Part shown: piece by piece, positions 34,668-44,841 of the stretch
Numbering within the stretch: position 1 is the stretch's first letter
How the letters are laid out: each line of letters starts with the position of its first letter
Assembly (NCBI RefSeq): GCF_022899245.1
Contig: NZ_JALJAZ010000001.1
Coordinates: 1,895,001-1,959,000 of the forward strand
Origin: Falsirhodobacter halotolerans
GTDB lineage: Bacteria; Pseudomonadota; Alphaproteobacteria; Rhodobacterales; Rhodobacteraceae
DNA length: 64,000 nucleotides
Direction: 5' to 3'
The notes under the pieces: model-generated
The model's input: only the letters and a program-made list of their open reading frames with translations
Told to the model about the DNA's origin: nothing
Databases searched by the model: none
Made by a program: the position numbers and the translations under genes

Positions 34668-35444
34668 TCAAAGGCTGAGATTCGCGGCCCCCCCGTCGAT
34701 CAGGATGTTCTGGCCCACGATGAACCGGGCATGGTCGGAACACAGGAACGCGCACATCGCGCCGAAATCCTGCGGCCGGCCATAGGTGCGGGCGGGGATC
34801 GTCGCCTCACGCCGGGCGCGCGCCTCATCCTGGGTGATGCCGTCGGCGGCCATCACCCCGGCATCGAGCGAGGCGGAACGGTCCGTCGCGTGGATGCCCG
34901 GCAGCAGATTGTTGATGACCACCCCATGCGGCGCGACCTGCCGCGAGGTTCCGGCGACATAGCCCGTCAGCCCCGCCCGCGCGGAATTGGACAGGCCCAG
35001 TTGCGGGATGGGCGCTTTCACCGACCCGGAGGTGATGTTGACCACACGCCCCCAGCCCCGTTCGATCATGCCCGGAAGCGCGCCCTTCATCAGCGCGATC
35101 GGGGCCAGCATGTTGGCGTCCAGCGCGCGGATGAAATCGTCCCGGTCCCAATCGGACCACATTCCGGGGGGAGGTCCGCCCGCGTTGGTCACGAGGATAT
35201 CGAACGGCCCCGCCGCCAGAACCCGGCTCTGCCCCTCGGGGGTCGTCACGTCGCAGGCAACCGTCGTGACCCGCACGCCGAACCGCGCGCGAATGTCGGC
35301 GGCGGCGGCCTCCAGCGCCTCGGCCCCGCGCGCGTTCATCACCAGATCGACGCCCGCGTCGGCCAGCGCCTCGGCGCAGCCGCGCCCCAACCCCTTGGAC
35401 GATGCGCAGACCAACGCCCGTTTGCCGCGAATACCCAGATCCAT
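34668..35444 (-). CDS. SDR family oxidoreductase lacking the canonical Tyr-x3-Lys
   Basis: A 258-residue Rossmann-fold protein resembling 3-oxoacyl-ACP reductases. The nucleotide-binding stretch is CASSKGLGRGCAEAL rather than the usual TGxxxGxG, with NAGG later. At the catalytic site NITSGS is followed by GLSNSARAGLTGYVAG, where Tyr and Lys of YxxxK are replaced by Ser and Arg. This matches a known FabG-like SDR subgroup with imperfect catalytic residues. Function is unknown. It is upstream of tatABC on the same strand, 103 bases away, and divergent from prfC. Confidence 0.8.
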   Translation of the reverse strand: MDLGIRGKRALVCASSKGLGRGCAEALADAGVDLVMNARGAEALEAAAADIRARFGVRVTTVACDVTTPEGQSRVLAAGPFDILVTNAGGPPPGMWSDWDRDDFIRALDANMLAPIALMKGALPGMIERGWGRVVNITSGSVKAPIPQLGLSNSARAGLTGYVAGTSRQVAPHGVVINNLLPGIHATDRSASLDAGVMAADGITQDEARARREATIPARTYGRPQDFGAMCAFLCSDHARFIVGQNILIDGGAANLSL

Positions 35445-35511
35445 GTCTCACCTCCGTTTTCGGGCACGCTAGCAGATGGACGGGGGCATTCCCATCAGGT
35501 AAAGGCAGGCC

Positions 35512-37110
35512 ATGTTGGACAATCGCCCCACCCTTCCGCCCGAAATCGCCCGCCGCCGGACGTTTGCGATCATCTCGCATCCCGACGCGGGGAAAACCAC
35601 GCTGACCGAGAAGTTCCTGCTGTTCGGCGGCGCGATCCAGATGGCGGGACAGGTCCGCGCCAAGGGCGAGGCGCGGCGCACGCGATCCGACTTCATGAAA
35701 ATGGAGCAGGATCGCGGCATCTCGGTCTCCGCCTCGGCCATGTCGTTCGAATTCGGCCCCTACCGCTTCAATCTGGTGGACACGCCCGGCCACAGCGACT
35801 TCTCCGAAGACACCTACCGCACGCTGACGGCGGTCGATGCGGCGATCATGGTGATCGACGGCGCGAAGGGGGTCGAATCCCAGACGCGCAAGCTGTTCGA
35901 GGTCTGCCGCCTGCGCGACCTGCCCATCCTGACCTTCTGCAACAAGATGGACCGCGAATCCCGGGACGTGTTCGAGATCATCGACGAGATTCAGGAAAAC
36001 CTCGCCATCGACGTGGCCCCCGCCTCGTGGCCCATCGGCATGGGACGTGAGTTCGTCGGCGCCTACGACCTTCTGCACGATCGGCTGGAGATCATGGACC
36101 GCGCCGATCGCAACAAGGTGGCCGCATCCATCAAGATCAGCGGTCTGGACGATCCGAAGCTGGCCGACCACATCCCCGCCGACCTGCTTGCCAAGTTCCG
36201 CGAGGAGATCGAGATGGCGCGCGAACTGCTGCCCGCCTTCGACCGTCAGGCGTTTCTGGAAGGCCACATGACGCCAATCTGGTTCGGGTCGGCCATCAAC
36301 TCGTTCGGCGTGAAGGAATTGATGGACGGCATGGGCGAATACGGCCCCGAGCCGCAGCCCCAGACCGCCAAGGAACGCCAGATCGACAGCGCCGAGACAA
36401 AGGTCGCGGGCTTCGTGTTTAAGGTGCAGGCCAACATGGACCCCAAGCACCGCGACCGCGTGGCCTTCGTCCGCCTCGCCTCGGGCCATTTCGAACGCGG
36501 GATGAAGCTGCTGCATGTCCGCTCGAAAAAGCAGATGGCCGTGTCGAACCCGGTCCTGTTCCTTGCCGCCGACCGCGAACTGGCCGAAGAGGCCTGGGCC
36601 GGCGACATCATCGGCATCCCGAACCACGGACAGCTTCGCATCGGCGACGCGCTGACGGAAGGCGAGGCGCTGCACTTCACCGGCATCCCCAGCTTCGCGC
36701 CCGAACTGCTGCAGGGCGTGCGCGCGGGTGATCCGATGAAGGCAAAGCATCTGGAAAAGGCGCTGATGCAGTTTGCCGAGGAAGGGGCCGCCAAGGTTTT
36801 CAAACCGGCCATCGGATCGGGCTTCATCGTGGGCGTCGTGGGCGCGTTGCAGTTCGAGGTTCTGGCCAGCCGGATCGAACAGGAATACTCGCTTCCCGTG
36901 CGGTTCGAACCCTCGGGCTTCACCTCCGCCCGCTGGGTGCAGGGGCCCAAAGCGGCGGTGGACGCGCTGGCGAACGTCAACAAAGGGCACATGGCCACCG
37001 ACAGCGACGGTGACATCGTCTTTCTGACCCGCCTGCAATGGGACATCGACCGCGTCGTCCGCGACCACCCCGATGTCAAGCTGACGGCCACGAAGGACAT
37101 GATGGTCTGA
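35512..37110 (+). CDS. prfC: Peptide chain release factor 3
   Basis: GTPase that removes RF1 and RF2 from the ribosome after termination. The 532-residue protein has the G1 motif SHPDAGKT (22-29), DTPGHSDF (G3), NKMDRE (G4) and the RF3-specific RGISVSASAMSFEF segment, followed by EF-G-like domains. An AAAGGCAGG site precedes the ATG. It is single, divergent from the SDR gene. Confidence 0.95.
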   Translation: MLDNRPTLPPEIARRRTFAIISHPDAGKTTLTEKFLLFGGAIQMAGQVRAKGEARRTRSDFMKMEQDRGISVSASAMSFEFGPYRFNLVDTPGHSDFSEDTYRTLTAVDAAIMVIDGAKGVESQTRKLFEVCRLRDLPILTFCNKMDRESRDVFEIIDEIQENLAIDVAPASWPIGMGREFVGAYDLLHDRLEIMDRADRNKVAASIKISGLDDPKLADHIPADLLAKFREEIEMARELLPAFDRQAFLEGHMTPIWFGSAINSFGVKELMDGMGEYGPEPQPQTAKERQIDSAETKVAGFVFKVQANMDPKHRDRVAFVRLASGHFERGMKLLHVRSKKQMAVSNPVLFLAADRELAEEAWAGDIIGIPNHGQLRIGDALTEGEALHFTGIPSFAPELLQGVRAGDPMKAKHLEKALMQFAEEGAAKVFKPAIGSGFIVGVVGALQFEVLASRIEQEYSLPVRFEPSGFTSARWVQGPKAAVDALANVNKGHMATDSDGDIVFLTRLQWDIDRVVRDHPDVKLTATKDMMV

Positions 37111-37126
37111 CGCCATCCACGAAAAC

Positions 37127-37153
37127 TTGACCGCTGTGGGGAAATAGGATAAC
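37127..37153 (+). promoter_or_regulatory. Possible promoter of the DEAD-box gene
   Basis: TTGACC followed by an ATAACC -10-like element after 15-16 bases, about 95 bases before the helicase ATG. The same stretch contains GTGGGG / CCCCAC (37136-37158), which with the T run at 37165-37169 could instead be a weak prfC terminator. Confidence 0.4.
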
Positions 37154-37246
37154 CCCACGGCAGGTTTTTGCCGATGACGCCGGGGCGCCCGGAATTCACG
37201 CGTCCCTGACCCTTTTGCGGTCCGATACCGCAGCTACAGGACGCAG

Positions 37247-38644
37247 ATGACAAAGTTTACCGATCTCGCGCTGGACCCCCGCGTGCTCAAGGCCGTTCAG
37301 GAAGCGGGCTACGATTCCCCCACGCCCATTCAGGCGCAGGCCATCCCCCACGCGCTGGAGGGCAAGGACGTCCTTGGCATCGCCCAGACCGGCACGGGCA
37401 AGACGGCCAGCTTCACGCTGCCGATGATCACCCTGCTGGGCAAAGGCCGCGCCCGCGCGCGGATGCCCCGCAGCCTGGTCCTCGCCCCCACCCGCGAACT
37501 GGCCGCCCAGGTGGCCGAGAATTTCGAAACCTATGCCAAGCACACCAAGCTGACCAAGGCGCTGCTGATCGGCGGCGTGGCCTTTGGCGAACAGGACAAG
37601 CTTATCGACCGCGGCGTGGACGTGCTGATCGCGACGCCGGGCCGCCTGCTCGATCATTTCGAACGCGGCAAGCTGCTGCTTCAGGGCGTGCAGATCATGG
37701 TGGTGGATGAGGCCGACCGTATGCTCGACATGGGGTTCATCCCCGATATCGAACGCATTTTCAGCCTGACGCCCTTCACCCGCCAGACCTTCTTCTATTC
37801 CGCCACCATGGCACCGGAGATCGAGCGGATCACCAACACCTTCCTGCAGAACGCGGTGAAGATCGAGGTGGCGCGCCAGAACTCCACCTCGAACACCATC
37901 GAACAGGCGCTGGTCAACGTCACCCCCAGCCGCAAGGACCGCAGCAGCGCCGAAAAGCGTGACGCCCTGCGTGACCTGATCCGGTCGGAGGGCGAGGCCT
38001 GCACCAACGCCATCGTCTTCTGCAACCGCAAGATCGAAGTGGACGTGGTGGCGAAGTCCCTGAAGTCGCACGGCTTCAACGCGGCCCCGATCCATGGCGA
38101 TCTGGAGCAGCGTCAGCGCATGGCGACGCTGGACGGCTTCCGGGAGGGGACGGTGCACATCCTCGTCGCGTCGGACGTGGCGGCGCGCGGGCTGGACGTG
38201 CCTTCGGTCAGCCATGTCTTCAACTTCGACGTTCCGACCCACCCCGAGGATTACGTTCACCGCATCGGCCGCACGGGGCGCGCCGGCCGCAAGGGCAAGG
38301 CCTTCACCTTGGCCACCCCGACGGACGAGAAATACGTGACGGCGATCGAGGCGCTTGTGGGCCAGCCGATCCCCCGCGCGGCGGTCTCCGCCCCCGTGGC
38401 ACCGGCGCCCGCCGCTCCCACCGAGGAGCCGCGCGAGGAGCGCACCACCCGCAGCCGCCGTCGTCGCAGCAGCGACCGTGAGGATCGCGCCCCCCGGGCC
38501 GAGGCCCCCAAGGCCGAACGTCCGGCAGCGGAACGCGCGCCCGACACGTCCGGCCCCGTCCTGGGCCTTGGGGATCACGTGCCCGATTTCATGCTGCGCA
38601 GTTTCGCGGTGCCGGAACGAACCATCACCGACGAGGACGCGTAA
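37247..38644 (+). CDS. DEAD-box ATP-dependent RNA helicase (RhlE-like)
   Basis: Unwinds RNA duplexes in ribosome assembly or RNA decay. The 465-residue protein has the Q motif PTPIQAQAI, motif I AQTGTGKT (46-53), Ia PTRELAAQ, II DEAD (154-157), III SAT and VI HRIGRTGRAGR. After residue 375 comes an Arg/Glu/Pro-rich tail (TTRSRRRRSSDREDRAPR), typical of RNA-binding tails in RhlE-group helicases. The next gene, convergent, encodes RNase J, a possible functional partner in RNA decay. Confidence 0.91.
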   Translation: MTKFTDLALDPRVLKAVQEAGYDSPTPIQAQAIPHALEGKDVLGIAQTGTGKTASFTLPMITLLGKGRARARMPRSLVLAPTRELAAQVAENFETYAKHTKLTKALLIGGVAFGEQDKLIDRGVDVLIATPGRLLDHFERGKLLLQGVQIMVVDEADRMLDMGFIPDIERIFSLTPFTRQTFFYSATMAPEIERITNTFLQNAVKIEVARQNSTSNTIEQALVNVTPSRKDRSSAEKRDALRDLIRSEGEACTNAIVFCNRKIEVDVVAKSLKSHGFNAAPIHGDLEQRQRMATLDGFREGTVHILVASDVAARGLDVPSVSHVFNFDVPTHPEDYVHRIGRTGRAGRKGKAFTLATPTDEKYVTAIEALVGQPIPRAAVSAPVAPAPAAPTEEPREERTTRSRRRRSSDREDRAPRAEAPKAERPAAERAPDTSGPVLGLGDHVPDFMLRSFAVPERTITDEDA

Positions 38645-38673
38645 GAAAAGGGGCCTCGCGGCCCCTTTTCTTA
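38642..38673. terminator. Bidirectional terminator between the helicase and rnj
   Basis: A perfect 14-bp stem, beginning TAAGAAAAGGGGCC and closing GGCCCCTTTTCTTA, with a TCGC loop. A and T runs flank the GC core on both sides, so it can end transcripts from either strand. It includes the helicase stop codon and lies five bases from the rnj stop. Confidence 0.85.
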
Positions 38674-38678
38674 TCCCC

Positions 38679-40352
38679 TCATTCGTCCGAGAGGCGGGAG
38701 ATGACCACCGTCACCTCGGGCTTCTTGCCGATTTCGTTCTGACCGATGTTGCGGACCTGGCGGCGGATGCCCTCCTCCAGACGGTCGTCGTCGCGCATCA
38801 TCTTGGCACCCGCCTTGTCCAGCCAATCGGTCAGATCCCGCTCCAACCCCTCGCTGAACGGGCCGGTGCGGCCGACATTGGACAGGCCCATCGTCTCCAC
38901 CCACGCCTCGCCCATCAGCTCGTCATTCTCATCGACCAGCAGGGTGACCATGATATGGCCGTTCAGCGCCATGCGGATCCGGTCGCGCACCACGCCGTCG
39001 AACGCGCCGATCAGCATTCCGCCGTCCAGATAGACGCGCTTCGGCTCGATCCGCTCCACCGGCACCGGCGTGTTGCCGGTGATGTCCATGACCATGCCGT
39101 TGGTCACGATGGTGCTGCGGATGCCCGCCTCGGTCGCCAGACGCGCATGTTCGCGCAGGTGGCGATGCTCGCCATGCATCGGGATCATCATCTGCGGTTT
39201 CACGATGGAATGGACGGCCACCAGATCGGGCCGGTTCGCATGGCCCGACACATGGTAAAGACCGCCGCCATCGTCCTGCAGCGTGACGCCCATTTCCGAC
39301 AGTTGGTTCATGATCCGGCCCACCGACCGCTCATTCCCCGGAATGGTGCGCGAGGAGAAGAGGAACATGTCCCCTTCCTTCAGGTCGATGCCCAGATACT
39401 TGCCGCGCGCCAGCTGCGCCGTCGCCGCGCGGCGTTCGCCCTGGCTGCCCGTCACGATCAGCAGCACGTTGTCGCGCGGCATGTCCAGCACCTGTTCGGG
39501 GCTGATGGTGGCCGGGAAATCGGTCAGGATGCCGGTTTCCTGCGCCGTCGCCACCATGCGCCGCATCGCGCGGCCCAGAAGGCAGATCGACCGGCCCGAC
39601 GCCTGCGCCGCATCGGCCAGCGTTTTCAGGCGCGCAACGTTCGATGCGAAGGTCGTGGCGACGACCATGCCCTTGGCATTGCCGATCAGCTCGCGCAACG
39701 GCCCGCCCAGCGTGCTTTCCGAACGTCCCGGATGCGGGGTGAACACATTGGTGGAATCGCACATGAGCGCCTTGACCGGACGCTCCGACGCGATCGCCTC
39801 GAACGCCGCGGGATCCCATGCCTCGCCCACCACGGGGGCGGGGTCGAGCTTGAAGTCGCCCGTATGCACCACCCGCCCCGCAGGGCTGTCGATCACCAGG
39901 GCCGAGCTTTCGGGCACCGAATGGCTGATTGGCACGAACTGCACGTCGAACGGACCGGCGTTGACCACCGCCGGACGCGCCTCCACTACGGTGATCGCGT
40001 CCTTGGGAAGGCCGACATCCTGCATCTTGTGCCGCCCGATGGCCGCCGTGAACTTGCGGGCATAGATCGGGGCGTTCAGCTTGGGCCAAAGATGGGCCAA
40101 GGCGCCGATGTGATCCTCATGCGCATGGGTGATGAAGATCGCCTCGATCCGGTCGGCCCGCGCCTCCAGCCACGAAATGTCGGGCAGGATCAGGTCGATG
40201 CCGGGGGTGGAATCCATGTCGGGGAAGGTCACGCCCAGGTCGATGACGATCAAACGTTCCCGCCCCGGCGCGCCGTGGCCGTATACATAGCAGTTCATGC
40301 CAATCTCCCCCGCGCCGCCAATGGGGAGGTAGATCAGCCGTTCATTCGTCAT
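38679..40352 (-). CDS. rnj: Ribonuclease J
   Basis: Metallo-beta-lactamase/beta-CASP nuclease with endo- and 5'-3' exoribonuclease activity, known in alphaproteobacteria to trim 23S rRNA and other RNAs. The 557-residue protein has the zinc motif HAHEDH (76-81), later SGHANRPDL and PMHGEHRHL, and the beta-CASP signature region FSSRTIPGNE. Its ATG overlaps the coaX stop, putting it at the 3' end of the nuo-birA-coaX run. Confidence 0.93.
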   Translation of the reverse strand: MTNERLIYLPIGGAGEIGMNCYVYGHGAPGRERLIVIDLGVTFPDMDSTPGIDLILPDISWLEARADRIEAIFITHAHEDHIGALAHLWPKLNAPIYARKFTAAIGRHKMQDVGLPKDAITVVEARPAVVNAGPFDVQFVPISHSVPESSALVIDSPAGRVVHTGDFKLDPAPVVGEAWDPAAFEAIASERPVKALMCDSTNVFTPHPGRSESTLGGPLRELIGNAKGMVVATTFASNVARLKTLADAAQASGRSICLLGRAMRRMVATAQETGILTDFPATISPEQVLDMPRDNVLLIVTGSQGERRAATAQLARGKYLGIDLKEGDMFLFSSRTIPGNERSVGRIMNQLSEMGVTLQDDGGGLYHVSGHANRPDLVAVHSIVKPQMMIPMHGEHRHLREHARLATEAGIRSTIVTNGMVMDITGNTPVPVERIEPKRVYLDGGMLIGAFDGVVRDRIRMALNGHIMVTLLVDENDELMGEAWVETMGLSNVGRTGPFSEGLERDLTDWLDKAGAKMMRDDDRLEEGIRRQVRNIGQNEIGKKPEVTVVISRLSDE

Positions 40353-41128
40353 GCCGTGTCCAATTCTAAGTTATGCCTATGGATCAGAACCAGACCCTGC
40401 ATGGTCAGATCGTCGTCCACGCTGTCAAATAGGTCGAAACCCTGATCGAACAAAGGGGCGAGGCCCCCCGTGCCGATGACTTTCATCGGCCGATCCCGTT
40501 CCTGCCGGATGCGACGGACAACGCCCTCGACCAGCCCGATATAGCCCCAATACACGCCCGATTGCATGCAGGCCACCGTATTCGTCCCGATCGCCGCCTG
40601 CGGGCGGGAAATGTCCACATGCGGCAGCGCCGCCGCCGCCATGTGCAGCGCCTCAAGGCTCAGGTTCACGCCCGGTGCGATGGCCCCGCCGATATAGGCG
40701 CCGTCGTGATCCACCACGTCGAAGGTGGTCGCCGTCCCGAAATCCACGATGACCAGATCGCCGCCATGCCGATGATACCCCGCCACCGTGTTCACCAGCC
40801 GGTCCGGCCCCACGGTCGTGCCCTGATCCACGCGCGGCATCACCGGCAGCGCGCAATCGGGCTTGCCCACCACCAGCGGGCGGCAGTTGAAATATCGGTT
40901 GCACAGGACACGCAGGTTGAACACCACCCGCGGCGCGGTGGAGGAGATGATTGCATCCGTCACCGTCACATCCGCCCCGCCCAGGTGCAGCAGGCTGGTC
41001 AGCCAGACGTAGTATTCGTCCGCCGTCCGCGTGTGATCGGTCGAGATGCGCCAGGTGCCGACGAATTTCGCGCCGTTCCAGATGGAGAAGACCGTGTTGG
41101 TGTTTCCGCAGTCGATGGCCAGAAGCAT
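40349..41128 (-). CDS. coaX: Type III pantothenate kinase
   Basis: Phosphorylates pantothenate, the first step to coenzyme A, and unlike CoaA is not feedback-inhibited. The 259-residue protein has the ASKHA phosphate motifs AIDCGNTNT (4-12), FGTATTFDVV and GTGGLAPLF. A GGAG-like sequence lies upstream within the end of birA, and the start was chosen there over a frame 23 codons longer. It overlaps rnj by four bases. Confidence 0.94.
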   Translation of the reverse strand: MLLAIDCGNTNTVFSIWNGAKFVGTWRISTDHTRTADEYYVWLTSLLHLGGADVTVTDAIISSTAPRVVFNLRVLCNRYFNCRPLVVGKPDCALPVMPRVDQGTTVGPDRLVNTVAGYHRHGGDLVIVDFGTATTFDVVDHDGAYIGGAIAPGVNLSLEALHMAAAALPHVDISRPQAAIGTNTVACMQSGVYWGYIGLVEGVVRRIRQERDRPMKVIGTGGLAPLFDQGFDLFDSVDDDLTMQGLVLIHRHNLELDTA

Positions 41129-41129
41129 G

Positions 41130-41891
41130 TCAGGGATCCGCAAAGAAGATGTCGGCGGCGGGAATGGTGATCCGCCCCGCCTCGGTATCAAGCACAAGCG
41201 CGCCGTGGTCGTCCACTGTGCGATAGATGCCGGTATGGCTGGCCGTCATGGTGCGGGCGGTAATCCGTTCGCCCACCCGCGCGGCATGGGCCAGAAAATC
41301 GTGCCGGATGCCGTCGAACCCCTGGGCCAGCTGCGCCTCGCGCGCGGCGAAGGCGGGGGCGAGGCGGGCCAGAAGCTGCTCCGGCGTCAGGCGAAAGCCG
41401 GTCTCGGCCAGAAGGTTGGTCGGGCGGACGGTCGTCGCCTCCACCGCCTCCGCCGGGGGGGATGCGATGAGGTTCACCCCCATGCCGACGGCCAGCAGAC
41501 CGCCCTGCCCCTCCAGCAGGATGCCCGACAGCTTGCCCCCGTTCAGCAGAACGTCGTTCGGCCATTTCAACGTGAATGCCGTCTCCAGCCCGGTGACCGC
41601 GACCAGCGCATCGCGCAAGGACAGCGCCGCCACAAAGGACCGCAGGGCCGCGCGATCCGCAGGGCCGGTTGGCCGGGACACATGGCTGCCATAGAAATTG
41701 CCGCGCGGGCTGGACCAGATGCGTCCGCGCCGCCCCCGCCCCGCCGTCTGTTCGACCGCCAGAACCCAGGCCGGGTGGGCGGTCAGACGGAAGCCCTCGG
41801 CATTCGTGCTGTCCACGCGGTCAAGGACATGACGCGCGACCCCCTCCGGCCAATCAGCGGACAAGAGAACCCGCCGCAAGGGCCGCCGCAC
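41130..41891 (-). CDS. birA: Biotin-[acetyl-CoA-carboxylase] ligase
   Basis: Activates biotin as biotinyl-AMP and attaches it to BCCP. The 253-residue protein has [19 protein letters not shown] (biotinyl-adenylate loop) and [19 protein letters not shown]. It lacks the N-terminal HTH of E. coli BirA, so it is an enzyme only. The start overlaps the end of nuoN by 38 bases; a TTG at 41864 in the same frame is an alternative. A birA-like gene behind nuoN is known from Paracoccus nqo clusters. Confidence 0.92.
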   Translation of the reverse strand: MRRPLRRVLLSADWPEGVARHVLDRVDSTNAEGFRLTAHPAWVLAVEQTAGRGRRGRIWSSPRGNFYGSHVSRPTGPADRAALRSFVAALSLRDALVAVTGLETAFTLKWPNDVLLNGGKLSGILLEGQGGLLAVGMGVNLIASPPAEAVEATTVRPTNLLAETGFRLTPEQLLARLAPAFAAREAQLAQGFDGIRHDFLAHAARVGERITARTMTASHTGIYRTVDDHGALVLDTEAGRITIPAADIFFADP

Positions 41892-43290
41892 CGTCCACGC
41901 CGAACAGGTTCACCACCCCCGCCAGCATGATCACGCCCGACACCATCAGCACGACCCATTGGGTGCGGCCCATTCCGCCGTCCAGCGGGCTGTCCTCTTT
42001 CCCGAAATACATCAGGAACACCACCCGCAGGTAGTAATAGGCCCCGATCACCGATCCAAGGACACCCAGAATGGCCAGCCACCACAGCCCCGCATCCACC
42101 GCCGCCCGCAGCACATAGAATTTGCCGAAAAAGCCGATGAAGGGCGGCACGCCCGCCATGGAGAAGAACAACGCCAGAAGCGCCAGCGCCTTCAGCGGTT
42201 CCTTCTTGGAATAGTTGCTGAGGCTGTCGATCCGGCTGGTGGCGACTCCGTCCCGCTCCATCGTCAGGATGAAGGCGAAGACACCGATGCTCATCGCGAC
42301 ATAGATGGAGACATAGACGAGCATCGCCTGCACCCCCTGCTCGGTCCCCGCCGCCAGCCCCATCAGGGCAAAGCCCACATGCGCGATGGAGGAATAGGCC
42401 AGCAGCCGCTTGATGTCCGTCTGGCCGATGCCCGCGATGGATCCCACGAAGATCGACAGCACTGCCAAGACCGCCAGGATCTGTCCCCAATCGCCCGGCA
42501 GCGCCCCGAACGCGTCGTGCATCAGGCGCGCCATAAAGGCGAGGCCGGCGATCTTGGGCGCGGTGGCAAAGAAGGCCGTCACCGGCGTCGGCGCACCTTC
42601 ATAGACATCGGGCGTCCACATGTGGAACGGCGCGGCCGACACCTTGAAGGCGACCCCGGCCAGCATGAACACCATCCCGAACAGCAGCCCCGTCGGCATT
42701 CCCTGATCCAGCGTGGACAGGATGCCCGCGAACTGGGTGGTGCCGGCAAACCCATAGGTCAGCGACGCGCCATACAGGAACATCCCCGAGGACAGGGCCC
42801 CCAGCACGAAATACTTCATCCCCGCCTCGGACGAGCGGGCGGAATCGCGGCGGAAGCTGGCGATGACGTAAAGCGCCAGCGACTGCAGTTCGATCCCCAT
42901 GTAAAGCGCGATCAGATCGCCTGCGGATACGGTGACCATCATCCCCACGATCGAAAGGGTGATCAGGATGGGATACTCGAACTTCAAGAGCGACCGGCGC
43001 GCCAGGTAATCCTGGCTCATCAGCAGGACCACGGCGGCGGACAGAAGGATCGCCACCTTGGCGAAGCGGGCGAACCCGTCTTCCACGAACATGCCGAAGA
43101 AGGCCGTCCGGTCCGGCCCGCCCGCCACCCCGATCATCACGGCCAGCGCGACATAGACCGCCGCCGTCACCCACATCAGAAGGGGGGCCGTCCGGTCCTT
43201 GCCCGCATAGACCCCGAAGAGGATGGAGCCGAGCGCGAAGACCGTCAGCAGGAATTCGGGCAGGATGGTGGTGAAATCGGCTTGGGTCAT
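41854..43290 (-). CDS. nuoN: NADH-quinone oxidoreductase subunit N
   Basis: Antiporter-like proton-pumping subunit in the membrane arm of complex I. The 478-residue protein has about 14 hydrophobic segments and the family region with [17 protein letters not shown] and the lysine-containing [20 protein letters not shown]. It is separated from nuoM by nine bases. Confidence 0.95.
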   Translation of the reverse strand: MTQADFTTILPEFLLTVFALGSILFGVYAGKDRTAPLLMWVTAAVYVALAVMIGVAGGPDRTAFFGMFVEDGFARFAKVAILLSAAVVLLMSQDYLARRSLLKFEYPILITLSIVGMMVTVSAGDLIALYMGIELQSLALYVIASFRRDSARSSEAGMKYFVLGALSSGMFLYGASLTYGFAGTTQFAGILSTLDQGMPTGLLFGMVFMLAGVAFKVSAAPFHMWTPDVYEGAPTPVTAFFATAPKIAGLAFMARLMHDAFGALPGDWGQILAVLAVLSIFVGSIAGIGQTDIKRLLAYSSIAHVGFALMGLAAGTEQGVQAMLVYVSIYVAMSIGVFAFILTMERDGVATSRIDSLSNYSKKEPLKALALLALFFSMAGVPPFIGFFGKFYVLRAAVDAGLWWLAILGVLGSVIGAYYYLRVVFLMYFGKEDSPLDGGMGRTQWVVLMVSGVIMLAGVVNLFGVDGAAALAAGSLVR

Positions 43291-43299
43291 CTTCTGTCC

Positions 43300-44841
43300 T
43301 CAGTTCATCACGGCGCCGACACCCGGATCGGGAATCGGCATCGCGGCCTGAAAGGTCTGGGTCAATTGGGCGGTGGAGGCAGCGATCAGGTCGGTCAGCA
43401 CCGCCGGATACAGGCCAAGCCACAGGACCATCACGATCAGCGGCGCGAAAATCGCCTTTTCGCGCCAGCTCAGGTCGGTCACGTTCTTCAACGCCTCACG
43501 CAGCAGGTCGCCCAGCATGATCCGACGATAGAAACGCAGGCCATAGGCCGCCGCGAGGATCACGCCGCTGGTCGCGAACAACGCCACCCAGGTGTTCGAC
43601 TGGAACGCGCCCATCAGCGTCAGGAATTCCCCGACAAAACCGCTGGTCCCCGGCAGGCCGACATTGGCCATGGTGAAGAACATGAAGAACAGCGCATAGA
43701 CCGGCATCCGCGCGACCAGCCCGCCGAAGGCGTCGATCTCCTGCACGCGCAGCCGGTCGATCACCACGCCCGCGCACAGGAACATCCCCGACGCGACGAA
43801 CCCGTGCGAGATCATCTGCACCACCGCGCCGTCCATGCCCACCTGCGTGGCCGAGAAGATGCCAAGCGTCACGAAGCCCATATGCGCGATGGAGGCATAG
43901 GCGATCAGGCGCTTCATGTCCGTCGCGACCAACGCCACCAGCGAGGTATAGACGATGGCGATCGCCGACAGCCACATCATGATGTCCGCCATCACCACCG
44001 CCCCTGCGGGGAACATGCCCACCGAAAACCGCAGGAAGCCATAGCCGCCCATCTTCACGAGGATGCCCGACAGGACCAGCGTGGTGGAAATCGGCGCCTC
44101 GGCATAGGCGTCCGGCTGCCAGGTGTGCAGCGGCCACATCGGCAGTTTCACCGCGAAGCTCGCAAGGAAGCCGAGGAACAGCAGCGTCTGCAGACCGCCC
44201 ATCACGCCCATGCCCGCCACCGTGATGGGGGCGGAGGCGAAATCATGCGCCAGAAGCGCCACGATGTCGGTGGTGCCCGCGTCGAAATACATGGCGATCA
44301 TCGCCACCAGCATCAGCACCGACCCGGCAAAGGTATAAAGGAAGAACTTGAACGCCGCATATAGCCGCGCCTTCCCCCCCCAGATGCCGATCAGCAACGA
44401 GGCCGGAATCAGCGTGCCTTCGAAGAAGATGTAGAACAGCACCAGATCCAGCGATGCGAAAACCCCGATCATCAGCGTTTCCAGCACCAGATAGGCGATC
44501 ATCATCTCCTTCACGCGATAGGTCACGTTCCAGCACGCGCCGATCACCACGGGCATCAGTGCCGTCGTCAGCAAGACGAAGGCCAGCGAGATGCCGTCCA
44601 CCCCCAGCTTGTAACGCAGGCCCGCGATCCAGGCGTGATCCTCGATGAACTGGAACCCCGGATTGGCGGTATCGAACTGCGCATAAAGGAAAAGCGAGAT
44701 CAGGAAGGTCGAGACGGTCGCCAGTAGCGCCAGCCATTTCGCGTTGCGTTGCGCCGCGGCATCATCGCCGCGCAGGAACACGGCCAGGATCAGCGCCGCG
44801 ATCGCCGGAATGAAGGTGACGATGGAAAGAAGGTTGTCCAT
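43300..44841 (-). CDS. nuoM: NADH-quinone oxidoreductase subunit M
   Basis: Second antiporter-like proton-pumping subunit. The 513-residue protein has about 14 hydrophobic segments, the conserved Glu in [11 protein letters not shown]-adjacent helix 5 region, the [18 protein letters not shown] loop and [16 protein letters not shown]. The start giving [13 protein letters not shown] overlaps the nuoL stop by one base; a longer frame adds ten residues. Confidence 0.95.
   Translation of the reverse strand: MDNLLSIVTFIPAIAALILAVFLRGDDAAAQRNAKWLALLATVSTFLISLFLYAQFDTANPGFQFIEDHAWIAGLRYKLGVDGISLAFVLLTTALMPVVIGACWNVTYRVKEMMIAYLVLETLMIGVFASLDLVLFYIFFEGTLIPASLLIGIWGGKARLYAAFKFFLYTFAGSVLMLVAMIAMYFDAGTTDIVALLAHDFASAPITVAGMGVMGGLQTLLFLGFLASFAVKLPMWPLHTWQPDAYAEAPISTTLVLSGILVKMGGYGFLRFSVGMFPAGAVVMADIMMWLSAIAIVYTSLVALVATDMKRLIAYASIAHMGFVTLGIFSATQVGMDGAVVQMISHGFVASGMFLCAGVVIDRLRVQEIDAFGGLVARMPVYALFFMFFTMANVGLPGTSGFVGEFLTLMGAFQSNTWVALFATSGVILAAAYGLRFYRRIMLGDLLREALKNVTDLSWREKAIFAPLIVMVLWLGLYPAVLTDLIAASTAQLTQTFQAAMPIPDPGVGAVMN

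Noticed and set aside
34825-37158. Minus-strand open frame of about 777 codons
   Set aside because: Antisense to prfC and out of frame in the SDR gene; a product of GC-rich codon usage.
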